A stretch of 64,000 nucleotides of DNA from Solihabitans fulvus. GTDB lineage: Bacteria > Actinomycetota > Actinomycetes > Mycobacteriales > Pseudonocardiaceae. The notes under the pieces are model-generated. The model had not been told where the DNA came from. It saw only the letters and a list, made by a program, of their open reading frames with translations, and searched no databases. Every line of letters starts with the position of its first letter. The stretch's first letter is position 1. Shown one piece after another: positions 8,939 to 18,047 of this stretch. The position numbers and the translations under genes were made by a program. The stretch lies in assembly GCF_008386585.1 (NCBI RefSeq), contig NZ_VUOB01000041.1:211292-275291 (forward strand), read 5' to 3'.

Positions 8939-9658
8939 GTGAGCGTGCTGATCGTGACCGGAACGGGCACCGAGATAGGCAAGACGATGGTGACTGCCGC
9001 GATCGCGGCACTCGCCACGGCCGAGGGTCGGCGCGTCGCGGTGCTCAAGCCGGCGCAGACCGGCCTGTTGCCCGGCGAGCCCGGTGACGTCGACGAGGTC
9101 GCCCGCCTTGCCGGCGACATCACCGCCCGCGAGCTGCGGCGCTACCCGGAGCCGCTGGCCCCGGCGACGGCCGCCCGCCGCGCCGGGCTGCCCGAGGTGC
9201 ATCCTGCCGACGTCGCCGCGTCCGTCGTCGGCTTGGCCGCCGAGCACGACCTCGTCCTCGTCGAGGGCGCTGGCGGGCTGCTGGTCCGGTTCGACTCGGC
9301 GGGCGCCACTCTCGCGGACGTCGCGTGGGCCGTCGGCGCGCCCGTGCTGGTGGTCGCCGAGGCAGGCCTCGGCACGCTGAACGCGACCGCGCTGACCGCG
9401 GAGGCGCTGCTGCACCGGGGCCTCGAGTCCATCGGCGTGGTGGTCGGTCGGTGGCCGGCGGAGCCGGACCTGGCCGCGCGCTGCAACCTCGCCGACCTCC
9501 CCGACGCGGCGGGCGCACCCCTGCTCGGCGTGCTGCCCGACGACCTCGGCGCGCTGCCCAGGGCGGAGTTTCTCGACGTCGCGCGGCGCTCGCTGTCGCC
9601 GTGGTTCGGCGGCACGTTCGACCCGGAGGCGTTCTCCGCGCAGTTCGCGGCACGTTGA
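8939..9658 (+). CDS. bioD: ATP-dependent dethiobiotin synthetase
   Basis: Closes the ureido ring of DAPA with CO2 and ATP to give dethiobiotin. About 239 residues from the GTG at 8939. The P-loop TGTGTEIGKT is at the N-terminus. VAVLKPAQTG holds the substrate-binding lysine, and LVLVEGAGGLLVRF is the family's Mg/carbamate region. TAACCT lies eight bases before the GTG, consistent with a very short or absent leader. Runs towards bioB, 168 bp downstream. Confidence 0.95.
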   Translation: MSVLIVTGTGTEIGKTMVTAAIAALATAEGRRVAVLKPAQTGLLPGEPGDVDEVARLAGDITARELRRYPEPLAPATAARRAGLPEVHPADVAASVVGLAAEHDLVLVEGAGGLLVRFDSAGATLADVAWAVGAPVLVVAEAGLGTLNATALTAEALLHRGLESIGVVVGRWPAEPDLAARCNLADLPDAAGAPLLGVLPDDLGALPRAEFLDVARRSLSPWFGGTFDPEAFSAQFAAR

Positions 9659-9717
9659 CGCACTGCGTCCCCAGAACGGCGACGCACCGCGTTCCCAGAA
9701 CAGTGACGCACCGCGTT
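9657..9717 (+). repeat. 24-bp repeats (about 2.5 copies) starting at the bioD stop
   Basis: Units start at 9657, 9681 and 9705 with GACGCAC[TC]GCGT; the first two continue CCCAGAAC. The array begins inside the bioD TGA and fills part of the bioD-bioB gap. Confidence 0.8.
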
Positions 9718-9826
9718 CGTCCGATCGCCGCGCGATAGCTCGATCAGTGACGCACGTCGCGTCGGTGCGCGGCGAGGTGTGCGGCAGACTTGTCCGAGCC
9801 TCCCGCCCCGTGGACTTGGAGACAGC

Positions 9827-10870
9827 GTGACCGCAGCCCCGCAGACCGCAGCAGCCGATACCGACCCGCGCGACGTCCTGTCGATCGCCCGCGAGCAGGT
9901 GCTCGAGCGCGGCGAGGGGCTGTCCGAGGAGCAGGTGCTCCGAGTCCTCCAGCTCCCCGAGGACCGCCTCGAGGAGCTGCTGGCGCTGGCCCACGAGGTC
10001 CGGATGCGCTGGTGCGGTCCCGAGGTCGAGGTCGAGGGCATCGTCAGCCTGAAGACCGGCGGCTGCCCGGAGGACTGCCACTTCTGTTCGCAGTCCGGCC
10101 AGTTCCCCTCGCCGGTGCGTTCGGCCTGGCTGGACATCCCCGGCCTGGTCAGGGCCGCCAAGCAGACCGCGGCGACGGGGGCGACCGAGTTCTGCATCGT
10201 GGCGGCCGTGCGCGGCCCGGACAAGCGGCTGCTCTCGCAGGTGCGGTCCGGCATCGAGGCCATCAGGGCCGAGCCGGAGACCAGCGACATCAACATCGCC
10301 TGTTCGCTCGGCATGCTGACCCAGGACCAGGTCGACGAGCTCGCCGACATGGGCGTGCACCGCTACAACCACAACCTGGAGACCGCGAAGTCGCACTTTC
10401 CCGAGGTCGTCACCACGCACTCCTGGGAGGAGCGCTGGGACACCCTGCGGATGGTCCGCGACGCCGGCATGGAGGTCTGCTGCGGCGGCATCATCGGCAT
10501 GGGCGAGACGCTCGCCCAGCGAGCCGAGTTCGCCGTGCAGCTCGCCGCGCTGGAGCCGGACGAGGTCCCGCTGAACTTCCTGATCCCCAACCCGGGCACG
10601 CCGTACGAGAACTACCCGGTGGTCGAGGGCGTCGAGGCGTTGCGCACGGTGGCGGCGTTCCGGCTCGCGCTGCCCCGCACGATCCTGCGGTTCGCCGGCG
10701 GCCGCGAGCTGACCTTCGGCGACCTCGGCGCGAAGCAGGGCATGCTCGGCGGCATCAACGCGATCATCGTCGGCAACTACCTGACCAACCTGGGCCGTCC
10801 GGCCGTCCAGGACCTGGAGATGCTGGACGAGCTCAGCATGCCCATCAAGGCGCTCAACCAGACGCTCTGA
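9827..10870 (+). CDS. bioB: Biotin synthase
   Basis: Radical-SAM enzyme that inserts sulfur into dethiobiotin. 347 residues from the GTG at 9827, which has GGAG eight bases upstream. The 4Fe-4S radical-SAM cluster motif is CPEDCHFC (near residue 80), preceded by EGIVSLKTGG. YNHNLETAKSHFP, CCGGIIGMGE and the conserved ladder PLNFLIPNPGTP with NYLTNLGRP near the C-terminus complete the family pattern. Followed by bsaP, and the bioB-bsaP-membrane protein order matches mycobacteria. Confidence 0.97.
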   Translation: MTAAPQTAAADTDPRDVLSIAREQVLERGEGLSEEQVLRVLQLPEDRLEELLALAHEVRMRWCGPEVEVEGIVSLKTGGCPEDCHFCSQSGQFPSPVRSAWLDIPGLVRAAKQTAATGATEFCIVAAVRGPDKRLLSQVRSGIEAIRAEPETSDINIACSLGMLTQDQVDELADMGVHRYNHNLETAKSHFPEVVTTHSWEERWDTLRMVRDAGMEVCCGGIIGMGETLAQRAEFAVQLAALEPDEVPLNFLIPNPGTPYENYPVVEGVEALRTVAAFRLALPRTILRFAGGRELTFGDLGAKQGMLGGINAIIVGNYLTNLGRPAVQDLEMLDELSMPIKALNQTL

Positions 10871-10900
10871 GGGATCGCTCAACCAGACGCTCTGAGGGAA
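10851..10900 (+). repeat. 25-bp tandem duplication across the bioB stop codon
   Basis: Two adjacent 25-bp units (10851-10875 and 10876-10900) are identical over 24 bases, starting CGCTCAACCAGACG and containing TCTGAGGGA. The first holds the bioB stop; the second places another GAGGGA about 11 bases before the bsaP ATG, so it may act as its ribosome site. Confidence 0.95.
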
Positions 10901-10910
10901 ACCGGGACAC

Positions 10911-11111
10911 ATGGACGAGTTCTGCGGCTGGTGCGGCAAGTCGACCGGCGAGGGCGAGCACGGCGCGTGCGCGAGCAGGCTGGGGCTGGTCGACCCGCCG
11001 AGGTTCTGCTCGGCCTGCGCGCGTCGGATGGTGGTCCAGGTGACGCCAGCCGGGTGGTCCGCGAGGTGCAGCAGGCACGGGGAGTCCACCTCGGAGCAGG
11101 CAACCGACTAG
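10911..11111 (+). CDS. bsaP: Biotin synthase auxiliary protein
   Basis: 66-residue Cys-rich protein directly after bioB. Visible cysteine pattern: FCGWCGKST at the N-terminus, GACAS, FCSACARR in the middle and ARCSRHG near the end, enough to hold a metal or Fe-S centre. The matching gene after bioB in mycobacteria encodes BsaP, a small protein needed for biotin synthase to work, probably by supporting its auxiliary cluster. Identity here rests on position, size and cysteine layout. The ATG at 10911 follows GAGGGAAA. Confidence 0.8.
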   Translation: MDEFCGWCGKSTGEGEHGACASRLGLVDPPRFCSACARRMVVQVTPAGWSARCSRHGESTSEQATD

Positions 11112-11146
11112 TGTCGGACCTCCGCGGTTCCTGGAGGAGGTCAGTG

Positions 11147-11794
11147 GTGTCGGACCAGCCGGTGGATGCGTCGGTCGAGCGCGCGGTTCCGGTTCGCGTG
11201 CCACCAGCGCCGCAGCCCGAAGCCGCCGCGGTGGAGATCCCGCCGTTCGGGTACTACCACCCGTTTCCGTTGGCGCACCGCAAGCCGAGGGTCGTGGTCA
11301 AGGCCGACCTGCTCCCTGCGGTCAGCGTCGGCTCCCTGGTGATGCTGCTCGGCCTGCCGCTTGGCTGGCTGTGGTCGCGGCTGGCTCCGGCCGAGAACAT
11401 TCTGGTGGTCCAAGGCGGAAAGCTGATCCCGGTGCCGCTGGAGAGCTACCACCGCTTCGACGACCTCGTGCTGTTCGTGCTCCTCGGCCTCGGGGCCGGG
11501 CTGGTCACGGGCGTGGCGATCTGGCTGCTGCGCGAGCGGCGCGGCCCGGTGGTCATGCTGGCGGCGATCGCCGGTTCGCTCGGCGCTGCCTGGCTGATGA
11601 AGGGCGTCGGCGTGGCCTGGGCGGGCGGCCGATACGCGGTGACCGCCGCGCCCAAGATCGGTGACGTGGTGCCGAACGCGCCGGTGCTGGAGAGCGCCTG
11701 GGTGCTGATCGCCTGGCCGATGGCCGCCGCCCTCGCCTACGGCGCGCTGGCGGCCTGGAACGGCATGGACGACCTGGGGCGCCGGCTCAGCTGA
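11147..11794 (+). CDS. DUF2567-type integral membrane protein
   Basis: About 215 residues with a cytoplasmic Pro-rich N-terminus (FGYYHPFPLAHRKP) and four hydrophobic spans: ADLLPAVSVGSLVMLLGLPL, DDLVLFVLLGLGAGLVTGVA, VVMLAAIAGSLGAAWLMKG and a final span near SAWVLIAWPMAAALAYGAL. A homologous membrane protein follows bioB and bsaP in mycobacteria; its function is not known to me. GGAGGAGG at 11133-11140 sits six bases before the GTG at 11147, favouring it over the in-frame GTGs at 11111 and 11144. Confidence 0.75.
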   Translation: MSDQPVDASVERAVPVRVPPAPQPEAAAVEIPPFGYYHPFPLAHRKPRVVVKADLLPAVSVGSLVMLLGLPLGWLWSRLAPAENILVVQGGKLIPVPLESYHRFDDLVLFVLLGLGAGLVTGVAIWLLRERRGPVVMLAAIAGSLGAAWLMKGVGVAWAGGRYAVTAAPKIGDVVPNAPVLESAWVLIAWPMAAALAYGALAAWNGMDDLGRRLS

Positions 11795-11833
11795 GCGCTC
11801 CTCAGTGCATGGCCCGCCCGCGATGGGGCCGCG

Positions 11834-12511
11834 TCAGTTGAGGCTCGGTGGCGCGCCGAGGTCGACGAGCGGGGCCGGCACGGCGTGCAGGGTGCTGAGG
11901 ATGCCGGCCTCGCGGTTGAGCATTCGCCGGACCAGCCGCAGCCGCCTCGGCACGGACGTCTCCTCCAGCAGCCGCTGGCGGTCCTCGACGGCCAGCAGGC
12001 AGTCGCTGGCCAGCACGTAGGCCAGCGTCTCGGGTTCGGTGTCGGCCGGCGGCTCGGTCCAGTCCTCCTGCTGCCACGCGGCGGCGCAGTAGCGCTGGTG
12101 CGCCGAGCGGGCGGCGTCGGCGAGCACCGGCACGGTGTCGGCCGCTGCCGTGGGGGCCGGCGCGTCCGGCAGCCATTCCACCTCGCCGAGCAGGTACGGC
12201 GCGCTGCTGTCGTCCACGTCGAGCAGCCGGAACCGCCGCTCGCCCCTGGTGACGATGTCGAAGCGGCCGTCGGGCAGCCTGCGGGCCTCGCGCAGCAGCG
12301 CGGAGCAGCCGACGGTCCGCATGGACTCGACGTCGTCGACGACGTCCCAACCCTGCTTGATCGAGACGACGCCGAAGCTGCGGCCCGGCACGGCCCCGGT
12401 CATCAGGTCGACGGTGAGCTGGCGGTATCTGGGCTCGAAGATGTGCAGTGGCAGCGACACGCCGGGCAGCAACACGGTGCCCAGCGGGAACAACGGAATC
12501 GTCTCGGCCAC
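11834..12511 (-). CDS. LON substrate-binding (N-terminal) domain protein
   Basis: 225 residues with only the LON N-terminal domain: ETIPLFPLGTVLLPG at the start, LPLHIFEPRYRQL near residue 22 and FDIVTRGERRFRLL near residue 85. No AAA+ or protease domain follows, so it is a stand-alone substrate-binding module of unknown client. TAACGT lies exactly six bases before the GTG at 12511. It is transcribed away from nrtR, 108 bp downstream of it on the same strand. Confidence 0.88.
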   Translation of the reverse strand: MAETIPLFPLGTVLLPGVSLPLHIFEPRYRQLTVDLMTGAVPGRSFGVVSIKQGWDVVDDVESMRTVGCSALLREARRLPDGRFDIVTRGERRFRLLDVDDSSAPYLLGEVEWLPDAPAPTAAADTVPVLADAARSAHQRYCAAAWQQEDWTEPPADTEPETLAYVLASDCLLAVEDRQRLLEETSVPRRLRLVRRMLNREAGILSTLHAVPAPLVDLGAPPSLN

Positions 12512-12517
12512 ACAGGT

Positions 12518-12523
12518 ACGTTA
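12518..12523 (-). promoter_or_regulatory. -10 box TAACGT, leaderless LON-domain gene
   Basis: Minus-strand TAACGT is six bases before the GTG at 12511; it gives the gene its own promoter downstream of nrtR. Confidence 0.5.
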
Positions 12524-12619
12524 CGTCGCCGACTCCTGGTGTGCTGGTCAATGAACCCCAGGGCAGGGGAACGAGGTTCGGCCCTCAGCGGAATCGGCCA
12601 GGTGCCGCAATGGCAAGCC

Positions 12620-13324
12620 TCACGCGCGAGCGCTGCCCGGCGGGCGCAGCACGGCGAACGGGTCGGTGACCAGGATTCCCCCTGCGGTGAAACGAAAGAG
12701 CGCGGCGGGCCTGCCGCCGGAAGGGCCGGGCGGCGCGGTGTGCCCGGTGGGTTCGAGCAGGCCGCGACGGGACAGCACCCGTTGCAGGTTCGTGGCGGAG
12801 ACGCGGTAGCCGAGGGCGGCGGAGTACAGCTCGCGCAGCGCGGAGACGGTGAACTCCGGCGCGGCGAGCGCGAAGCCGAGGTTGGTGTAGGACAGCTTGG
12901 CGCGCAGGCGGTTCCGGGCGCGCAGCACGATCGCCTCGTGGTCGAAGGCGGTGTCCGGCAACGCTTCCACGGGGTACCAGGAGGTGTCGTTCGGCAGTTC
13001 GGGGTCGTTGTCGCAGGGGACCAGCCCGAGGAAGGCGGTGGCGACAACGCGCTCGCCGGGCACCCGGTCGGGCGCGCTGAACACGGCGAGCTGCTCCACG
13101 TGGGCGAGCTGTCGTACGTCCACCTTCTCGGCGAGCTGCCGCCGGATGGACGCCTCGACGTCCTCGTCGGCGCACAGCCGACCACCGGGGAGTGACCACC
13201 GGCCACTGTGTGGTGCCAACGCCCGTTGCCAGAGCAGGACCTGTAGTGATCCCTGCCTCACTTGGAGTACTGCGGCGAGAACCTCGTGCCCAGCTTGACC
13301 CGTTCGGGTGTTAATATCGACCAC
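12620..13324 (-). CDS. nrtR: Nudix-type transcriptional regulator of NAD synthesis
   Basis: About 234 residues: an N-terminal Nudix-fold domain (EVLAAVLQVRQGSLQVLLWQ, then HSGRWSLPGGRL) with a degenerate Nudix box, so hydrolysis is unlikely, followed by a winged-helix C-terminal half (YTNLGFALAAPEFTVSALRE ... VSATNLQRVLSRRGLLEPTG). This is the NrtR arrangement, which senses ADP-ribose or NAD-related ligands and represses NAD genes. The gene is divergent from nadABC, as the mycobacterial regulator is. TAGAAT is seven bases before the GTG at 13324 and lies within the shared palindrome. Confidence 0.85.
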   Translation of the reverse strand: MVDINTRTGQAGHEVLAAVLQVRQGSLQVLLWQRALAPHSGRWSLPGGRLCADEDVEASIRRQLAEKVDVRQLAHVEQLAVFSAPDRVPGERVVATAFLGLVPCDNDPELPNDTSWYPVEALPDTAFDHEAIVLRARNRLRAKLSYTNLGFALAAPEFTVSALRELYSAALGYRVSATNLQRVLSRRGLLEPTGHTAPPGPSGGRPAALFRFTAGGILVTDPFAVLRPPGSARA

Positions 13325-13347
13325 GTTTTCGATTCTAAGGCGAAAAC
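13325..13347. promoter_or_regulatory. Candidate NrtR operator between nrtR and nadA
   Basis: Perfect inverted repeat GTTTTCG-N9-CGAAAAC, directly upstream of the nrtR start. It covers nrtR's TAGAAT -10 box and stands just downstream of a TAATAT box (13312-13317) that may serve nadA. One site could repress both directions. Its assignment to NrtR is inferred from position. Confidence 0.65.
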
Positions 13348-13468
13348 CTCGGAAACGGAAACTCGCGGCCGGCACCCGTCGGCTGCGGAGTCTCGACAAG
13401 CACCTGCTTGCGGAATCACGCATCCCGCCGGCGGGGTCGAGCGATCTTCACGGCGCGAGGAGGACCCC

Positions 13469-14502
<1,034 letters not shown>

Positions 14503-14506
<4 letters not shown>

Positions 14507-16161
14507 GCACGCAGGCGATCGCGGCCGAGGGCGGTTCCTCGGTGCGGTGGGAGGCCAGCGCCGACCTGATCGTGGTCGGCACCGGGGTCGCCGGGCTCAC
14601 CGCCGCGCTGCACGCCCAGTCCCTTGGGCTGCGGGTGCTGGTGCTGAGCAAGGGCGACGGGTCCGAGGGCAACACCCCGTGGGCGCAGGGCGGCGTGGCC
14701 GTCGTGCTGCCCGGCGAGCACGACGAGGGTGACACCGTCGAGCGGCACATCGCCGACACGCTCGTGGCCGGAGCGGGGCTGTCCGAGCGGGACGCCGTCG
14801 CGGCGATCATCGCGGACGGGCCGGCCGCCGTTTCGATGCTGCGGAAGCGGGGCGCGGTCTTCGACATGTCGGCGGACGGCACCCTCGCCCGAGGCAGGGA
14901 GGGCGGGCACAGTGCGTTCCGCGTCGTGCACGCTGGGGGCGACGCCACCGGGGCCGAGGTCGAGCGCGCGCTGTTGGCGGCGGCCAGGGACGGGCGGGTG
15001 CCCGTGCTGGAGCAGCACGTGGCCGTCGACGCCCTGCGCAATCCGGTCGGCGCGGTGTGCGGGCTGCTGGTGCTCGACGAGACCGGCGTGCCAGGGGTGC
15101 TGACCGCGCCGGCCGTGTTGTTGGCGACGGGCGGGCTCGGGCAGCTCTACCAGGCGACGTCCAATCCCGAGGTCGCCACCGGGGACGGACTGGCGCTCGC
15201 GCTGCGGGCCGGGGCGTTGGCCGCCGACCTGGAGTTCCTCCAGTTCCACCCGACCGTCCTGTACACCGGGCGCGGCGCGCGCGGACGGTGTCCGCTGGTG
15301 ACCGAGGCCGTGCGGGGCGAGGGCGCCGTGTTGGTGGACGCCACCGGCGCCAGGGTGATGCTCGGGGTGCATCCGCTGGCCGATCTCGCGCCACGGGATG
15401 TCGTGGCGGCGGCGATCACCCGGCGGATGGCCGAGGAGCCCGGTGGGATCGACGATCACGTCTTCCTTGACGCCACGCACCTGGACGCGGCGACGTTCCG
15501 GCAGCGGTTTCCGACCGTGCTCGCGGCGTGCCTCGCCACGGGGGTGGATCCGGTGCACGACCCCATTCCCGTCGCGCCGGCCGCGCACTTCGCCTGCGGC
15601 GGCGTGGTGACCACTGTGGACGGTCGGACCGGTGTTGTCGGGTTGTACGCGGCCGGCGAGGTCGCGCGGACCGGGTTGCACGGCGCGAACCGGTTGGCGT
15701 CCAACAGCTTGTTGGAGGGACTGGTCATGGGGGCGCGGGCGGCCGAGTCGGTGGCCGCCGACCTTGCGCTCGGGGCGCTCGCCGACCCGCGTGGGCCGTG
15801 GGAGGTCGCCGTGCCGGTGGCGCCCGTGGCCGACCGGGACGCGTTGCAGCGGGTGATGAGCCGGTATGCGGCGATCGGGCGGGATGCCGAGGGTCTCGCG
15901 GTGGTCGGGTCGGTGCTCGATCTGTCCACTGTGGACAAGGCGTTGGAGACGCGCGAACTGGTCGAGAACGCGGCGCTCACGTTGGCAGCGCGGGCGTTGA
16001 TCGGTGCGGCGGCCGAGCGGACCGAGTCGCGCGGTTGTCACGTGCGGACCGACTACACGACGGTCGACGACAGTGTGTGGCGGCGCAGCCAGTTGGTGCG
16101 CCTCAATCCGTCCGGCCAGCCGGTGCTGGCGGACGCCGGAGCATTGAGGGGTGTGGCATGA
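14503..16161 (+). CDS. nadB: L-aspartate oxidase
   Basis: FAD enzyme making iminoaspartate for NadA. 552 residues. FAD-binding LIVVGTGVAGLTAALHA, active-site segment EGNTPWAQGGVAVVL, HSAFRVVHAGGDATG, FHPTVLY and the family signature GANRLASNSLLEGLVMG are present. GTG start overlaps the nadA stop (GTGA, 14503-14506), which shows coupling. One GTCCACTGTGGAC palindrome lies in its 3' part (15924-15936). Confidence 0.96.
15924..15936. repeat. GTCCACTGTGGAC palindrome, copy 1 (in nadB)
   Basis: Perfect 13-bp palindrome, coding for Ser-Thr-Val-Asp in this frame. A one-mismatch copy (ACCACTGTGGAC core) is also in nadB near 15610-15621. Confidence 0.9.
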
Positions 16162-17045
16162 GTTTCTCCCCGGAGACGGTGGCCGCGTTGCGTGCGGCCG
16201 GCCTCGAGGTGGCGGACGTGCAGCGGGTGGTGACGACCGCGCTGGCCGAGGACCTGCGGTACGGCTCGGACGCGACCACCCAGGCGACGGTCCCGGCAAG
16301 CGCGATCGCCGCCGCGGAGATCACGCCGCGCGTGCCCGGCACGCTGGCGGGGATTCCCGTTGCGCTTGCGGTGTTCGACGAGGTGCTCGGCGCCGAGTAC
16401 GAGGTGCTGGAGCGGAGGGCGGACGGCGACAAGGCCGTGCCCGGCGAGCCGGCCGTGGTGTTGCGGGGGCCGGTGCGCGGGCTGCTGACGGCGGAACGGA
16501 CCGCGTTGAACCTGGTCTGCCACCTGTCCGGGGTGGCGACGTCGACCGCGGCCTGGGTCGACGCGATTCGCGACACCGGGTGCGCGGTGCGGGACTCGCG
16601 CAAGACCCTGCCGGGGCTGCGGTTGCTGGAGAAGTACGCGGTGCGGTGCGGCGGCGGGGTCAACCATCGGCTCGGGTTGGGCGACGCGGTGCTGATCAAG
16701 GACAACCACGTGCAGGCGGCGGGTTCGGTGACGGCTGCGCTGGCCGCCGTTCGGGCGCACTCTCCGGAACTGGCGTGCGAGGTCGAGGTGGACAGCCTGG
16801 CGCAGCTCGACGAGGCCGTTGCGGCGCGGGCGGAACTGGTGCTGCTGGACAACTTCACCGTGGCGGAGTGCGCGGAGGCCGTTCGGCGGGTGCGGGCCGC
16901 CGGCGTGCCGGTGCGGCTGGAGGCCTCCGGCGGGTTGACGCTCGACGTGGCTCGGGCCTACGCCGAGACCGGGGTGGACTACCTGGCGGTCGGCGGGTTG
17001 ACGCATTCCGCCGCGGCGTTGGATCTGGGGCTGGATCTTCGGTAG
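16158..17045 (+). CDS. nadC: Nicotinate-nucleotide pyrophosphorylase (quinolinate phosphoribosyltransferase)
   Basis: Converts quinolinate and PRPP to nicotinate mononucleotide, completing the de novo branch. 295 residues. Motifs: ALAEDLRYGSDATT, LTAERTALNLVCHLSG, DSRKTLPGLRLLEKYAV, GGGVNHRLGLGDAVLIKDNH and the C-terminal EASGGLTLDVARAYAETGVD. The ATG overlaps the nadB stop (ATGA). Same operon as nadA and nadB. Confidence 0.97.
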   Translation: MSFSPETVAALRAAGLEVADVQRVVTTALAEDLRYGSDATTQATVPASAIAAAEITPRVPGTLAGIPVALAVFDEVLGAEYEVLERRADGDKAVPGEPAVVLRGPVRGLLTAERTALNLVCHLSGVATSTAAWVDAIRDTGCAVRDSRKTLPGLRLLEKYAVRCGGGVNHRLGLGDAVLIKDNHVQAAGSVTAALAAVRAHSPELACEVEVDSLAQLDEAVAARAELVLLDNFTVAECAEAVRRVRAAGVPVRLEASGGLTLDVARAYAETGVDYLAVGGLTHSAAALDLGLDLR

Positions 17046-17061
17046 GGAGCAGGCCGCGCCG

Positions 17062-17083
17062 CTCCGACGGCAGACCGTCGGAG
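17062..17083. terminator. Hairpin between nadC and the convergent nitrilase gene
   Basis: Perfect 9-bp stem CTCCGACGG-CAGA-CCGTCGGAG 16 bases after the nadC stop. It lacks a U tract, but position between convergent genes and stem strength suggest two-way termination. Confidence 0.55.
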
Positions 17084-17100
17084 TGGCGTGCCCTCGCCCG

Positions 17101-17128
17101 GTTCAGAGCCTGCGGTTCAGAGCCTGCG
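17101..17128 (-). repeat. 14-bp exact tandem duplication across the nitrilase stop codon
   Basis: GTTCAGAGCCTGCG occurs twice in a row (17101-17114, 17115-17128). On the minus strand the first-read copy contains the gene's final codons and stop (17117-17119); the second copy lies beyond it. Confidence 0.95.
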
Positions 17129-17914
17129 GTTCGCGAGCACGGGGATCGCCTGCCGCGCCTGTTCGACGACGTCTCCCGAGACGTCTACGAGCAGCATCTC
17201 GGGGGCGGCGGCCAGCTGGGCCACCACCCGACCGAACGGGTCGGCGACCGTGCTGTGCCCGATGCCGGTCGGCGCGGTGCCCTGCGGGCGTTCGCCGGAC
17301 GCGGCCGGGTCCGCCTGGCCGCAGGCGAGCACCCAGCACGTGCTGTCCAGCGCCCTCGCCCTGACCAGCAGCTCCCACTGTTCCCGCTTGCCCTCGCCGG
17401 CGCCCCAGGACGCGGGCAGCAGGATCGCCGTGGCGCCGAGGTCGGCCAGCGCGCGGAACAGTTCGGGGAAGCGGACGTCGTAGCAGGTGGCCACGCCGAA
17501 GGTGACGCCGTCCAGCTCGATCGTGACCGGCTTGTCGCCCGGCGCCACCGTGCGGGATTCGGCGAAGCCGAACGCGTCGAACAGGTGGATCTTGTCGTAG
17601 CCGAGGTGTCGGCCGTCGCCGGTCACCAGGAGGGTGTTGCGGACCCTGCCGTCCTCGGCCGGGGTGAACATGCCGGCGACGACCAGAACGCCGTGCTCCT
17701 GCGCGATCTCGCCCACGGCCGTCGCCCACGGGCCGTCCAGGGGCTCGGCGACCGGGCCGAGCGGCACGCCGAACCGGCACATGGTGGCCTCGGGGAACAC
17801 CACCACCCTGGCCCCTTCGCTCGCCGCGCGCGCTACTCCGTCCCTGACCAGGGCCAGGTTGGCCGCCGGCTCGGCGGTCGAGGTGATCTGGCAGAGGGCT
17901 ACTCGGATGCTCAC
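17117..17914 (-). CDS. Carbon-nitrogen hydrolase (nitrilase superfamily)
   Basis: About 265-residue amidase with the Glu-Lys-Cys triad: Glu in VVVFPEATMCRFG, Lys in LGYDKIHLFDAFGF, Cys in GVATCYDVRFPELFR. The HLFD and CYDVRFPE wording resembles the Nit1/Nit2 (omega-amidase, deaminated-glutathione amidase) branch. Substrate not assignable from sequence. GTG at 17914 places the beta-strand RVALCQI at residue 4; an ATG at 17950 would add 12 residues unlike the family. Convergent with nadC. Confidence 0.9.
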   Translation of the reverse strand: MSIRVALCQITSTAEPAANLALVRDGVARAASEGARVVVFPEATMCRFGVPLGPVAEPLDGPWATAVGEIAQEHGVLVVAGMFTPAEDGRVRNTLLVTGDGRHLGYDKIHLFDAFGFAESRTVAPGDKPVTIELDGVTFGVATCYDVRFPELFRALADLGATAILLPASWGAGEGKREQWELLVRARALDSTCWVLACGQADPAASGERPQGTAPTGIGHSTVADPFGRVVAQLAAAPEMLLVDVSGDVVEQARQAIPVLANRRL

Positions 17915-18047
17915 CCCGCCATCTTCGTGCCGACCGGGCCTGCCGGCCAAGGCCTGCGGGCGACCGGAAACGTGGCAAGGTCAGTTCGTGTTCGCCAACA
18001 GCCGACTTGTTGCCAATGGTTTGCAGCAGTCTCTAGAGTCTCGCTTC

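Noticed and set aside
8630..11089. Long minus-strand frame across bioD and bioB
   Set aside because: Shadow of real plus-strand genes with strong family motifs; no recognisable domain and crosses several gene boundaries.
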